DNA of 64,000 bases from Chelativorans multitrophicus. Its GTDB lineage: Bacteria; Pseudomonadota; Alphaproteobacteria; Rhizobiales; Rhizobiaceae. The stretch spans positions 124,001 to 188,000 of the forward strand of contig NZ_JAAAPL010000001.1 in NCBI RefSeq assembly GCF_011317445.1. The letters run 5' to 3'. A program made the position numbers and the translations under genes. Positions 1-8,585 of the stretch are shown here, one piece after another; position 1 is the stretch's first letter; every line of letters begins with the position of its first letter. The notes beneath the pieces are model-generated. The model ran no database searches and was not told the origin of the DNA. It saw nothing but the letters and a program-made list of their open reading frames with translations.

Positions 1-762
1 GGCCATTTTCTCGTCGGCCAGCATTTCCGACAGAAGCTTCCGCTTCTGCTTGGTGCGGGCCATTATGACGCTTTGCCTGATCTCTGCCGCCGTGGTGCCC
101 TGGGGAGAGACTTCAATGCGCACGGGTTCCTTTAGCAGGCTGGAGGCCAGCGCTTCGATTTCCCTTGGCATGGTTGCGGAAAACAGTGCGGTCTGGCGTG
201 CCGGATGTGTTGCTTTTGCGATGCGACGGACATCGTTGATGAACCCCATGTCCAGCATGCGGTCCGCCTCGTCGAGCACGAGCCAGGTCGTCTCCGAAAG
301 GACGACTGCCCCATCGCGCACGAGATCCGTCAGCCGGCCCGGCGTGGCGATCAGCACGTCCACGCCCTGAGCCATCCGCTTTATCTGTGAATGGCGGGAA
401 ACGCCGCCGAGCACCAGCGCGGTGGAGACGTGAGCGCCCTTGGCAAGTTCGCGCACGACCTTCTCGATCTGCACCGCGAGCTCGCGGGTCGGCACCAGGA
501 TGAGAGCACGCGCCGTGCGCGGACGCCGCTTCGTCCCAAGCCCGATGATCTTCGACAGAATGGGCAGGGAGAATGCCGCGGTCTTGCCGGAACCGGTCTG
601 AGCGACGCCCAGAATATCGCTGCCCGCGAGGAAAGGCGGAATGGCTTCTTTTTGGATGGGCTTCGGTTCGGTCATGCCGGCAGCCGCTGCTGCCTTCAGA
701 AGCGTTTCGCTGATGCCCAGATCGGCGAAGCCGCCGGAAGGCAGAATGTTGTCTTTGGTCAA
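1..762 (-). CDS. DEAD-box ATP-dependent RNA helicase, N-terminal 254 residues (cut by window edge)
   Basis: Superfamily 2 helicase that unwinds RNA duplexes using ATP. Visible motifs in order: Q-motif region PKPIQ (about 34-38), Walker A AQTGSGKT (54-61), PTREL (91-95), GG (119-120), TPGR (140-143), DEAD (164-167) and SAT (195-197). The second RecA domain only begins before the window ends, so the C-terminal tail that separates RhlE-like from other subfamilies is not visible. The start is a TTG at 760-762 with a GAGAG ribosome site just upstream; no ATG fits the N-terminus. The layout is RhlE-like, but the exact subfamily is an inference. Truncation is due to the window edge, not a mutation. 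Confidence 0.93.
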   Translation of the reverse strand, partial: MTKDNILPSGGFADLGISETLLKAAAAAGMTEPKPIQKEAIPPFLAGSDILGVAQTGSGKTAAFSLPILSKIIGLGTKRRPRTARALILVPTRELAVQIEKVVRELAKGAHVSTALVLGGVSRHSQIKRMAQGVDVLIATPGRLTDLVRDGAVVLSETTWLVLDEADRMLDMGFINDVRRIAKATHPARQTALFSATMPREIEALASSLLKEPVRIEVSPQGTTAAEIRQSVIMARTKQKRKLLSEMLADEKMA

Positions 763-1054
763 TCTATTCTCTCTTTCGCGCTCAACTCCATGAGTCGGCG
801 CAAATTGCATTGCGGCAGGGCGCAACCTGCCGAATAGGATTTTGTGAAACGACAAGGCGGCGGAAAATTCCACACGGCTGCGCTGTCGCGCCCGAATTGT
901 TCGGGCTTCTCCGCCTGCGATTCACTGAATTCGAGGAGGATCAGACGCAACCAGTCTCGTTTTGAGAAAGCCGGATTGCCCAGCCCATGCGCCTATGCTG
1001 CTCATATGGCGTATCCTTCGCCGAAGCGCAATGATAATCTTGTGCGGTGCGGCA
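763..1054. other. Intergenic region, about 290 bp
   Basis: Lies between the start of the helicase gene and the end of the DUF1697 gene. It should hold the helicase promoter and the 3' end of the ilvA transcript. I see no convincing gene, tRNA or strong hairpin in it; the short frames that cross it have no ribosome site or recognisable product. Confidence 0.5.
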
Positions 1055-1600
1055 TCAGGGCCGGATGGCTGCGGCCATATCCCTCAGCGCAAGCACGGTG
1101 CGCCAGTTCCGCGCGGTCATGGCGACCTTGAGCGTCGGCTCGATCTTGGGCACGAACAGAGAACGGCCCATGCCGTCCGGCGTGTGGAGATAAAGGGACC
1201 GGCCGTTAAGGACAAAGCGCTCCGCGCCCGTAGCCTTCCCCTGAAGAGCCTTGACGGCCTGCGCTTCGGGCTCACGCTCCAGCGCGAAATGGTGCAGCTT
1301 GGTCGGTTCTGCGACCACGTCGGGGTAAGGGTTCTGCTCTATCGCCTTTACCCATTCGGCGAGACTGCGCACAAGCACTCTCTTTTCGAAGCCCATCTGC
1401 TCCTTCACCGCCGCAGCCACTTTCCGGGCCACCTGTGCTTCCGTCAACGGCGAGGACAGAACGGCATTGCCGCTGTTGATATAGGTGGAGACGTTGCGGA
1501 AGCCCGCCTGCGGAAGCACCTCCCGCAGCCGCGCCACAGGAAGCTGCGTGGCGCCGCCCACGCCGCGAAAGAGCACGATATAGGCCGTTCCCGCCGTCAT
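1055..1600 (-). CDS. DUF1697 family protein
   Basis: A 181-residue soluble protein of the DUF1697 family, recognised by the N-terminal strand with the LFRGVG segment, the region FRNVSTYINSGNAV at about 34-47 and the C-terminal MTARNWRTV segment at about 160-168. Its biochemical role is not established. The ATG overlaps the last bases of ilvA in an ATGA arrangement, so it is probably translated by coupling to ilvA. That does not prove a role in amino acid metabolism. Length is normal for the family. Confidence 0.85.
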   Translation of the reverse strand: MTAGTAYIVLFRGVGGATQLPVARLREVLPQAGFRNVSTYINSGNAVLSSPLTEAQVARKVAAAVKEQMGFEKRVLVRSLAEWVKAIEQNPYPDVVAEPTKLHHFALEREPEAQAVKALQGKATGAERFVLNGRSLYLHTPDGMGRSLFVPKIEPTLKVAMTARNWRTVLALRDMAAAIRP

Positions 1601-2853
1601 ATGAGGAGATTCGCGATCGTCTCGTCTTGGGTGATGTCCTGATACCCCCAGCCGGCCTCGTCAAAACGACGCCCCAGCAGGGCAAAGTTCCGCGGGTCCT
1701 TGGTCTCGATGCCGATCAGCACCGAGCCGAAATTGCGCGCGGATTTTTTCAGATATTCGAAGCGGGTGATATCGTCGTCCGGCCCCAGCAGATCGAGGAA
1801 ATCCCGCAGCGCGCCGGGGCGTTGGGGAAAACGGAAGATGAAGTACTTCTTCAAGCCCTCGAAACGCAGCGAGCGCTCCTTCACATCCGGCAGCCGCTCG
1901 AAATCAAAGTTGCCACCGGAAACGACAGCGACGATCGTGCTCCCACGGATCTCCCGCCGTGAAAAATCCTTGAGGGCGTCAATCGCCAGCGCCCCTGCAG
2001 GCTCGAGCACCACACCTTCTATGTTCAGCATTTCGAGGATCGTCGAGCAAAGGCGATTTTCCGGTATTTTATGAACATCTTGAGCAGAAAAGTTCTTAAG
2101 ACGCTTGAACGGCTCGCGCCCGATCTCGGCAACAGCAGCGCCGTCCACGAAATTGTCCACCTGCGGCAGCTTTACTCTTTTGCCGGCCGAAAGGCTGAGC
2201 GCAAGACTTGGCGCGCCGGCCGGTTCGGCAAAGGCATATCGCGCGCCGATACCGCTTTCCTGCAGGAAGGCAGTGATTCCGGCAGCAAGGCCGCCGCCGC
2301 CCACCGGCAGGATGATCGTCGCGCCCTCCAGACCCTTTCCCAACTGGTCGGCCAGTTCCTGGGCAACCGTCGCCTGTCCTTCGATGATATCGCTGTGGTC
2401 GAAAGGCGGGACCATCAGCGCATGGTTAGTATCGGCAAACTCCTTCGCCGCCTCATAGCAATCCTCGAAGAAATCGCCCACGAGCCGAACCTCGATCCAT
2501 TCTCCGCCGAAAAGCATCGTCTTTTCGATCTTCTGCTGTGGCGTTGTAACCGGCATGAACACCACACCCTTGCGGGAGAAGTGCCGACAGGCGTACGCGA
2601 AGCCCTGGGCGTGATTGCCCGCCGAGGCACAGACGAAGCCATCCGCCCCCGCACCGGCCGCGATTGCCTTGCGCATGAAGTTGAACGCACCGCGCAGCTT
2701 GTAAGAGCGCACGGGGGTCAGGTCTTCTCGCTTGAGGAAGACCCTCGCGCCCGTCTTCCTGGAGAGATAATCGTTTTTCTGGAGCGGCGTCTCGGGAAAC
2801 AGGTCGCGCAGCGCCTGCGCTGCTCTCCCGACGCGCCCTATGAAAGCGCTCAT
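1597..2853 (-). CDS. ilvA: Threonine ammonia-lyase (threonine deaminase)
   Basis: PLP enzyme converting L-threonine to 2-oxobutanoate and ammonia, the first step towards isoleucine. The cofactor lysine is K52 in SYKLRGAF; SAGNHAQG (78-85) and a glycine-rich PVGGGG phosphate loop at about 180 complete the fold-type II core. Residues from about 330 onward form one ACT-like regulatory domain (FRFPQRPGALRDFLD), so isoleucine feedback is likely. At 418 residues it is shorter than E. coli IlvA (514, two ACT-like domains) and matches the single-ACT-like form. AGGAG lies 7 bases before the ATG. DUF1697 follows with a 4-base overlap. Confidence 0.95.
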   Translation of the reverse strand: MSAFIGRVGRAAQALRDLFPETPLQKNDYLSRKTGARVFLKREDLTPVRSYKLRGAFNFMRKAIAAGAGADGFVCASAGNHAQGFAYACRHFSRKGVVFMPVTTPQQKIEKTMLFGGEWIEVRLVGDFFEDCYEAAKEFADTNHALMVPPFDHSDIIEGQATVAQELADQLGKGLEGATIILPVGGGGLAAGITAFLQESGIGARYAFAEPAGAPSLALSLSAGKRVKLPQVDNFVDGAAVAEIGREPFKRLKNFSAQDVHKIPENRLCSTILEMLNIEGVVLEPAGALAIDALKDFSRREIRGSTIVAVVSGGNFDFERLPDVKERSLRFEGLKKYFIFRFPQRPGALRDFLDLLGPDDDITRFEYLKKSARNFGSVLIGIETKDPRNFALLGRRFDEAGWGYQDITQDETIANLLI

Positions 2854-3180
2854 ACAATTCTCCTCAGGCCGGAAAGCTCGGCAATCACGATGCTATTGCA
2901 TATCGAACAGGCTGAGGCCACTTTGCATTTCTTCCGCCAAAGGCAGGATCAGGCGGAAGAACGCCATGGCCGACGAATCGGCATGCCCAATCTCGGTTCT
3001 TATTTCCGGCGCTTTGCTACGGCCCGGCTCACAAATTTCCGAGCGGTCACGTGAAGCCAGGAAATCCGCGCCGTCATGGAGGACTGTTTGGTATCTATGT
3101 ACAGGCCAAATCTCTTTGGCCGAATCGTTGTAGCGAGAGGGATTTTTGCGATGGCCTCGCCTATACGGCAAAAATCGCCA
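2854..3180. other. Intergenic region, about 330 bp
   Basis: Upstream of ilvA on the minus strand and downstream of the small CxxC gene. It should carry the ilvA promoter. Open frames crossing it on both strands show no ribosome site or recognisable family, so I treat them as chance. I see no clear leader peptide or attenuator for ilvA. Confidence 0.5.
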
Positions 3181-3405
3181 TTATCTATTCAGGAGAGACT
3201 TTTGCGACCAGTGCCGCGGGTTCGCCCGTTCTACGAGGCGAAGCCGGCATGTGGGGCAAAGCTCATAATCGCCCGTCAGCAGCTCTGATCCCTGCCGCGA
3301 CGTGATCTTGATCTTAACCCAGCGCCATTCGTCGATCTTACGCAACGCACTTTCCACACCGCAACCGTCGCAAATCCACTGTGAAGTGCGGCTCAAGGCG
3401 TTCAC
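3181..3405 (-). CDS. Small protein with two CxxC motifs (putative zinc ribbon), function unknown
   Basis: A 74-residue protein. The frame extends upstream to an ATG at 3423, but the GTG at 3403-3405 is the better start because AGGAG lies 7 bases before it. Two CxxC pairs (CDGC near residue 12 and CPTC near residue 50) are spaced as in a four-cysteine zinc ribbon. The stretch between them is rich in Trp, Lys and Ile. I do not recognise the family; zinc binding is inferred from the cysteines only. It is transcribed alone on the minus strand between dksA and ilvA. Confidence 0.65.
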   Translation of the reverse strand: MNALSRTSQWICDGCGVESALRKIDEWRWVKIKITSRQGSELLTGDYELCPTCRLRLVERANPRHWSQKSLLNR

Positions 3406-3491
3406 TCCCGACTCCTCATCCAATTGCCACTATAACGTGCACTAATGGGGAAAGAGTACAACCGGTTTTTGGCTTAAATGCACAGATTGAA

Positions 3492-3511
3492 GCAATTTTT
3501 CTAAAAATTGC
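3492..3511. repeat. AT-rich inverted repeat (9 bp arms, 2-nt spacer)
   Basis: GCAATTTTT and AAAAATTGC flank a CT spacer. It lies in the AT-rich gap between dksA and the small CxxC gene, about 90 bases upstream of the latter. It could be a regulator operator or part of a promoter; the loop is too short for an ordinary terminator. Function unknown. Confidence 0.45.
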
Positions 3512-3635
3512 GGGAGTTTATAAAATACACACCAGCGGCCGCCGGCATCAATAGGCGACAGGCAAACAGAGCTAAGCGGGAGCTAAAATGACCCTGGTCC
3601 TGGCCCGCCTTAAAGAACGTTAGAGCCAATCCGGC

Positions 3636-4052
3636 TCAATCGTCGCGATAAACCTTCTCTCGCCTTTCATGCCGCTCTTGAGCCTCGATCGAGAGTGTCG
3701 CGATCGGCCGCGCATCGAGGCGCTTCAGCGAAATCGGCTCGCCCGTTTCCTCGCAGTAGCCATAGGTGCCGTCCTCGATGCGTTGCAATGCAGCATCGAT
3801 CTTGGCAATCAGCTTGCGCTGGCGGTCACGCGCCCGCAGCTCGATCGCTCGGTCGGTTTCGGAAGAAGCGCGATCAGCGAGGTCCGGATGATTGGCGTTT
3901 TCCTGCTGCAACGCATCGAGCGTCTCGCGAGCTTCCCTCAAGATCTCGTTTTTCCACTTGATCAGCTTGGCCCGAAAATAGGCCCGCTGACGCTCGTTCA
4001 TGAAGGGCTCGTCCTCGGAGGGGACATAGTCGGCATCGACGAGATCGGACAT
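3636..4052 (-). CDS. dksA: RNA polymerase-binding transcription factor DksA, cysteine-poor form
   Basis: DksA-family protein (138 residues) that enters the RNA polymerase secondary channel and works with ppGpp in stringent control. The coiled coil spans about residues 30-100 and carries aspartates near its tip. The C-terminal globular part is GTYGYCEETGEPI...LDARPIATLSIEAQ. Of the four zinc-finger cysteines in E. coli DksA only one remains (YGYC); the others are Thr, Ala and Ile/Ser-type residues, so a classical C4 zinc site is not possible. Zinc-independent DksA proteins are known in other proteobacteria. A single gene with its own minus-strand transcript. Confidence 0.92.
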   Translation of the reverse strand: MSDLVDADYVPSEDEPFMNERQRAYFRAKLIKWKNEILREARETLDALQQENANHPDLADRASSETDRAIELRARDRQRKLIAKIDAALQRIEDGTYGYCEETGEPISLKRLDARPIATLSIEAQERHERREKVYRDD

Positions 4053-4290
4053 GGATTAACCCCACAGCTTGCCAGCGGCGCCTATATATTCGGCTGTGAG
4101 GGCTGGGACAAGCATTAACGGTCTTTGAATAACGCATTTGTCATCTTCAGGTGGAAAACATCAAACGGATGCAACGTAAATTCGCAGTGGGATAAGGTTT
4201 CCGGAGGTGCGAAGCGGTTTGGCTCCGCACATACTACATCATAAGATGGAGCAGAGGCCGTCGGACGGCCGCTCACCCTAGGAGAAGCGC

Positions 4291-4791
4291 TTGTACCGGC
4301 TTTATCTATTGCGGCACGCTGAAGCTTCGCACGCGACGGCAGGTGCGCATGATTTCGACCGTGTGCTGTCCGACCGGGGCTGGCAAGACGGCGTGGAACT
4401 CGGGCGTGCCATGAAGACTGCCGGCTATCTGCCCAGTTCCGTCCTTTGCTCCAGCGCGGTTCGGGCGAGCCAGACCTGGGAAGCCGTGAGACAGGGCCTG
4501 GAAGCCCTTTCGATCGAGGTCAGCTATTTGCCCGAACTTTACCGGGGAGATGCCGCGGATTGCCGTATCCTGATCATGACCTCGCCGGTGGAGAGTTCCC
4601 TCCTGGTGATCGGCCACAATCCCGCGATCCAGGAACTGGCACACCTGCTCCTACGCGGGAGTGAGGCGCGCATGGCCGCGTCGGCCGGATTTGCGCCGGG
4701 AACACTTGCCGTCCTGGACTTCCCGGAGCCGCTGCAAAACCTGGCGCCGCGGACCGGCACCCTCGTCGCCGTCCTTTCGCCGCGCAAGTGA
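4291..4791 (+). CDS. SixA-type phosphohistidine phosphatase / histidine phosphatase family protein
   Basis: A 166-residue member of the short histidine phosphatase group. The catalytic motif LRHAEAS has R8 and H9, and the second histidine is H109 in VIGHNPAIQ. The compact length and motif spacing fit SixA, which removes phosphate from phosphohistidine in signalling or PTS proteins; the substrate here is unknown. The start is a TTG at 4291 with AGGAG about 6 bases upstream. It is followed by ycjX after a short gap on the same strand. The adjacent genes do not show which phosphoprotein it acts on. Confidence 0.85.
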   Translation: MYRLYLLRHAEASHATAGAHDFDRVLSDRGWQDGVELGRAMKTAGYLPSSVLCSSAVRASQTWEAVRQGLEALSIEVSYLPELYRGDAADCRILIMTSPVESSLLVIGHNPAIQELAHLLLRGSEARMAASAGFAPGTLAVLDFPEPLQNLAPRTGTLVAVLSPRK

Positions 4792-4877
4792 GGTGCAGCG
4801 GGGCGACACCCTCAACCCTTTTCATATTCCCTTCCAATTGCCTATATCGGTGCCGGAGAGCAGATAAGGAACACCCC

Positions 4878-6341
4878 TTGCCATCGCTGACCACGTTCGC
4901 TGACGAAGCCCGCATCGCTCTCGACACCGTGGCCGACCGGACCGCAGGTCTCTGGTCACCTTCCATCCGGATCGGCGTGACCGGCCTCTCGCGGGCGGGC
5001 AAAACGGTCTTCATTTCCGCGCTGGTCCACAATCTGATCCATGGCGGACGGCTGCCGCTTTTTGAGGCGCAGTCCTCAGGCCGCATCGCCAAAGCCTATC
5101 TCGAGCATCAGCCCGACGATGCCGTCCCACGCTTCCAGTATGAGGACCACATCGCGGATCTTGTGGAAAGGCATGTCTGGCCCGCCTCCACGCGGGCGAT
5201 CTCGGAACTCAGACTTACCATCGAATACGAATCGGCCTCGGCCTGGGGCCGGCTCCTCTCACGCGGGAAGGTCTCGATCGACATCGTGGACTATCCCGGC
5301 GAGTGGCTTTTGGACCTTCCTCTCCTCGGCAAGGATTTCGAGACCTTCAGCCGCGAAGCGATGGAACTGTCGGAACTGCCGGGGCGCGAGGATATTGCCC
5401 GTCCCTGGCGGAACCTTGCCGCCAGCATCGACCCGGATGGCGAGGCCGACGAGGTTCTCGCCCGAAAGCTGTTCGAAAGCTTCACCTCATATCTCAGGGC
5501 ATGCAAGGAAGAGAGCCGTGCTCTTTCCACCCTGCCGCCGGGCCGTTTCCTTATGCCGGGAGACCTGGAAGGTTCGCCTGCCCTCACCTTCGCACCCCTT
5601 GCCAGGTTCAGCACGCGCGCACGCGCCGGCTCCATGCAAGCTATGATGGAACGGCGCTACGAGGCCTACAAAACCCACGTGGTGAAGCCTTTTTTTCGCG
5701 AGCATATCGCACGGCTCGACCGGCAAATCGTTCTCGTGGACGCCATGCAGGCCATCAATGCCGGTATGCCAGCCGTGCACGACCTGGAACGCTCCTTGAT
5801 GGAAATCCTTGCCTGTTTCCGGCCCGGCCGCAGCAACCTGCTCACCGGTCTCGTTTCGCGCCGGATCGACCGGATTCTGATCGCCGCCACCAAGGCGGAC
5901 CATATCCATCATGAGAGCCACGACCGCCTGCAGGCAATCGTGCGGCGCCTGGCGGAGCGGGCGATAGCACGGGCGGACTTTTCCGGCGCGCTCGTCGACG
6001 TGGTGGCGATGGCGGCGGTCAGGGCAACGCGGGAGGGGACGGTGACGCGCGGGCGTCAGACGCTTCCCGTCATCATCGGCACTCCGCTGGCGGGGGAAAG
6101 CATCGGCGGAGAAATATTCGACGGTGAAACGGAAACCGCCATTTTCCCCGGAGACCTGCCGGAAAGCCCTGCTGCCTTCTTCCGCAAGGAAGCACCCGCG
6201 CCTTCCGGCGACCCTGCGATCCGCTTCGTACGCTTCCGCCCGCCGAAGCTCGAACGCACCATGGAGGGCATTACCTTGTCGCTGCCTCACATCCGGCTTG
6301 ATCGAGCCCTGCAATTCCTTCTTGGAGACAAGCTCGCATGA
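4878..6341 (+). CDS. ycjX: YcjX family GTP/ATP-binding protein (DUF463)
   Basis: P-loop protein of the YcjX family (487 residues from this start), predicted to bind GTP. Walker A is GLSRAGKT (36-43), with a Walker B-type VDYPGEWLLDL segment at about 137-147 and an AATKADH segment matching the NKxD position of GTPases. A longer frame begins with GTG at 4788, but TTG at 4878 has AAGGA 7 bases upstream and leads straight into the conserved N-terminus. It overlaps the next gene by 4 bases (ATGA). YcjX and YcjF are paired in many proteobacteria and linked to envelope stress; the molecular role is unclear. Confidence 0.9.
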   Translation: MPSLTTFADEARIALDTVADRTAGLWSPSIRIGVTGLSRAGKTVFISALVHNLIHGGRLPLFEAQSSGRIAKAYLEHQPDDAVPRFQYEDHIADLVERHVWPASTRAISELRLTIEYESASAWGRLLSRGKVSIDIVDYPGEWLLDLPLLGKDFETFSREAMELSELPGREDIARPWRNLAASIDPDGEADEVLARKLFESFTSYLRACKEESRALSTLPPGRFLMPGDLEGSPALTFAPLARFSTRARAGSMQAMMERRYEAYKTHVVKPFFREHIARLDRQIVLVDAMQAINAGMPAVHDLERSLMEILACFRPGRSNLLTGLVSRRIDRILIAATKADHIHHESHDRLQAIVRRLAERAIARADFSGALVDVVAMAAVRATREGTVTRGRQTLPVIIGTPLAGESIGGEIFDGETETAIFPGDLPESPAAFFRKEAPAPSGDPAIRFVRFRPPKLERTMEGITLSLPHIRLDRALQFLLGDKLA

Positions 6342-7402
6342 GCGAACCGCGCCGCCCCGCCGCATTCCGGATTGAGCCCGCGCCCTCCCCCTCTCCCGAG
6401 GCGACGCGGGAAGACGTACGCAAGCCGCGCGCCATAAGAGTGGACGAGGCGGTCAAGATCACGCCGGCCGAGATCGACATCTTCGATTCTCTGGAGACTG
6501 AAGCTTCCGCTCCGCCGCCCGCGGCAGCTCCGAAAAGGCGCTCACGCCTCGGTGCCGTTTTCGTGGCGGCGCTGGGAATGCTCGTCTCCCTGGCAGCGGG
6601 ACTTTGGGCGGACAGTCTCATCCGCGACCTCTTCTCCCGCGCCGATTGGCTTGGCTGGCTGGGTGCGGCGCTCGTAGCAGTCGCGGCGCTGGCGCTGTTT
6701 GCGATCGTCGTGCGCGAGGCCATCGCGGTCGCGCGGCTTGCTTCCGTTGAAAGGATGCGGCGGCGCTCCGACGACGCTTATGAGCGTGACGATGCCAGGC
6801 AAGCGCGGGCGGTGATCGCGGATCTGTCCTCGCTGCTTGCAAGCCACCCCGACACGGCCGCAGGGCGGCGGCAACTGGAACAGCTGGAGGGCGACGTCAT
6901 CGACGGACGCGACCTCCTGCGGATTGCCGAAAAGGAACTCCTGGCGCCCCTCGACAAGCGTGCTCAGAAACTGGTGCTCGATGCCGCCAAGCGCGTTTCG
7001 GTTGTAACGGCGGTCAGCCCTCGGGCGCTGATGGATGTCGGCTATGTCATCTTCGAAGCGGTGCGCCTGCTCCGCCGCCTGTCCGAGCTCTATTGCGGCC
7101 GCCCGGGCTTTTTCGGATTCCTGCGGCTGTCACGCAACGTGCTCGCCCATCTCGCCGTCACCGGCTCCATGGCAATGGGCGATACGATTGTGCAGCAGAT
7201 CGTGGGGCACGGAATTGCTGCCCGCCTTTCGGCCCGGCTCGGCGAGGGGGTGGTGAACGGCATGATGACGGCGCGCATCGGCATGGCTGCCATTTCGGCG
7301 ATACGCCCGCTTTCCTTCCGCGCTGTCGAGCGGCCCGGAATCGGCGATTTCCTGAAGGCGCTTACTCAATTCGCGGCCAAAACCGACGGCAAACGAACCT
7401 GA
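6338..7402 (+). CDS. YcjF family membrane protein (TIGR01620 / DUF697)
   Basis: Inner-membrane partner of YcjX (354 residues). A hydrophilic, proline-rich N-terminus is followed by two membrane segments at about 72-91 and 104-124, a cytoplasmic helical region, and a C-terminal DUF697-like part with hydrophobic helices at about 260-330 (LSRNVLAHLAVTGSMAMGD). The start codon overlaps the ycjX stop in ATGA, which suggests translational coupling. The order YcjX then YcjF is conserved in proteobacteria. Role inferred only from the pair. Confidence 0.88.
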   Translation: MSEPRRPAAFRIEPAPSPSPEATREDVRKPRAIRVDEAVKITPAEIDIFDSLETEASAPPPAAAPKRRSRLGAVFVAALGMLVSLAAGLWADSLIRDLFSRADWLGWLGAALVAVAALALFAIVVREAIAVARLASVERMRRRSDDAYERDDARQARAVIADLSSLLASHPDTAAGRRQLEQLEGDVIDGRDLLRIAEKELLAPLDKRAQKLVLDAAKRVSVVTAVSPRALMDVGYVIFEAVRLLRRLSELYCGRPGFFGFLRLSRNVLAHLAVTGSMAMGDTIVQQIVGHGIAARLSARLGEGVVNGMMTARIGMAAISAIRPLSFRAVERPGIGDFLKALTQFAAKTDGKRT

Positions 7403-7483
7403 ATGCCTTTGATACAGAAGTTTATCGGGCCAACCATCGCCTGCCGGGGCTACTCAGTGATAAAGCTTTAACCAAACTTCTTC

Positions 7484-8065
7484 ATGCTTCGGAAATCGAT
7501 GTCGCCCCAGTGGATGTTCCGTCCCATGTTCCTGCGCAAAATTGTCCTTTTACCCTTCGCCGCCGCCCTCTTACTCGGGACGACGGCATTCGCGACCGCC
7601 TCCGACCATGAGCGCCGGTTCTTTGAGCAGATCGAGGGTGGCTGGACCGGCCCCGGCGAGATCGTCGCGGGAAAGTACAAGGGTACGAAGTTCGTCTGCA
7701 ATTTTGCGGGCGCAACCCCGGAGGACCGGGTGGGCATGTCGCTTGACGGCGGCTGCCGTGTGGGCGTCTTCAATCAGGACATGTCCGCCAGGGTGGAGCG
7801 CAGCAAATCCGGGTTCAGCGGCACATTCCAGGACGGCGCGAGCGGCAAAGGGCTCGATGTAATCGGCGGCTCTGTCAAAGGCCAATCCGCAGTCTTTGCC
7901 ATTCATCGCAAAGCCCTTACCGGGGCGATGCGCGCGCAGCTTTCGGACAAGAACACGATGAATGTGACGATCTCCGTCCATGTGGATGAGGACCTCGTCC
8001 CGGTGATCGGCATGACGCTGAAGCGCGTGGACGCTAAGACGGTGAGCGCGTTAACGGGCGAATAG
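7484..8065 (+). CDS. Secreted protein of unknown function
   Basis: A 193-residue frame with a signal peptide (FLRKIVLLPFAAALLLGTTA, cleavage probably near FATAS). The mature part is Gly- and Ser-rich with alternating beta-type segments and two cysteines (FVCNFAG and GGCRVG) that could form a disulfide. I do not recognise the family. The start is uncertain: ATGs at 7484, 7499, 7514 and 7526 are all in frame and none has a clear ribosome site; 7526 gives the most typical signal peptide. The last 32 bases overlap the end of the convergent folK gene. Confidence 0.8.
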   Translation: MLRKSMSPQWMFRPMFLRKIVLLPFAAALLLGTTAFATASDHERRFFEQIEGGWTGPGEIVAGKYKGTKFVCNFAGATPEDRVGMSLDGGCRVGVFNQDMSARVERSKSGFSGTFQDGASGKGLDVIGGSVKGQSAVFAIHRKALTGAMRAQLSDKNTMNVTISVHVDEDLVPVIGMTLKRVDAKTVSALTGE

Positions 8066-8585
8066 CCTCATTCTTCCACCACTCGCCGCCGGTCTTGACC
8101 GGCTCGACGCCGGAAGCATCGAGCCGTGCCATATGTTCACTGATCGACTTTCCTTCGAGCACAAGGCCAGGCGCGATTTCGGCCAGTGGCAGCAGCACGA
8201 AAGCGCGCTGGAGCATCCGCGGGTGCGGAATTTCAAGCATGGCGTCGGCAATCCGCTCATCATCATAGGTCAAGATGTCGATATCGATGACGCGTGGGCC
8301 CCACCGGTCGCGGCGCTCCCTTTTCAGCATGCGCTCGATTGCCAGACACTGCGAAAGCAGTTCGTGCGGGGTAAGCCCGGTCTCAATTTCGGCGGCCGCG
8401 TTGAGAAACTCCGGCTGATCCAGCTTGCCCCAGGGCGGCGTTCGATAGACCGAAGAAACACGGATGACGCAGGTCTCGGGGCTGGCATCAAGAACCTGCA
8501 GCGCCTCTGCCATGGCGCGTTCCGGCTCGCCCAGATTGCCGCCCAGGCACAAAAAGGCGCGTGCTTTCCTATTGGGGCCAGTCAA
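8034..8585 (-). CDS. folK: 2-amino-4-hydroxy-6-hydroxymethyldihydropteridine pyrophosphokinase (HPPK)
   Basis: Transfers pyrophosphate from ATP to 6-hydroxymethyl-dihydropterin in folate synthesis. Family marks: FLCLGGNLGEP (11-21), SSVYRTPPWG (44-53), the signature RWGPRVIDIDIL (94-105) with the metal-binding DID aspartates, and PHPRM (120-124). At 183 residues it is a normal single-domain enzyme. The 5' end overlaps folB by 17 bases, so folP-folB-folK is one operon on the minus strand. The 3' end runs 32 bases into the convergent secreted-protein gene. Confidence 0.96.
   Translation of the reverse strand: MTGPNRKARAFLCLGGNLGEPERAMAEALQVLDASPETCVIRVSSVYRTPPWGKLDQPEFLNAAAEIETGLTPHELLSQCLAIERMLKRERRDRWGPRVIDIDILTYDDERIADAMLEIPHPRMLQRAFVLLPLAEIAPGLVLEGKSISEHMARLDASGVEPVKTGGEWWKNEAIRPLTRSPS

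Noticed and set aside
1-762. Apparently truncated helicase as a pseudogene
   Set aside because: The frame is open to the window edge without stops; the truncation is only from the window limit.
3588-3623. 11-codon leader-like frame (Leu-rich) with a GGGAG site
   Set aside because: No plus-strand gene follows that it could regulate; dksA is on the other strand.
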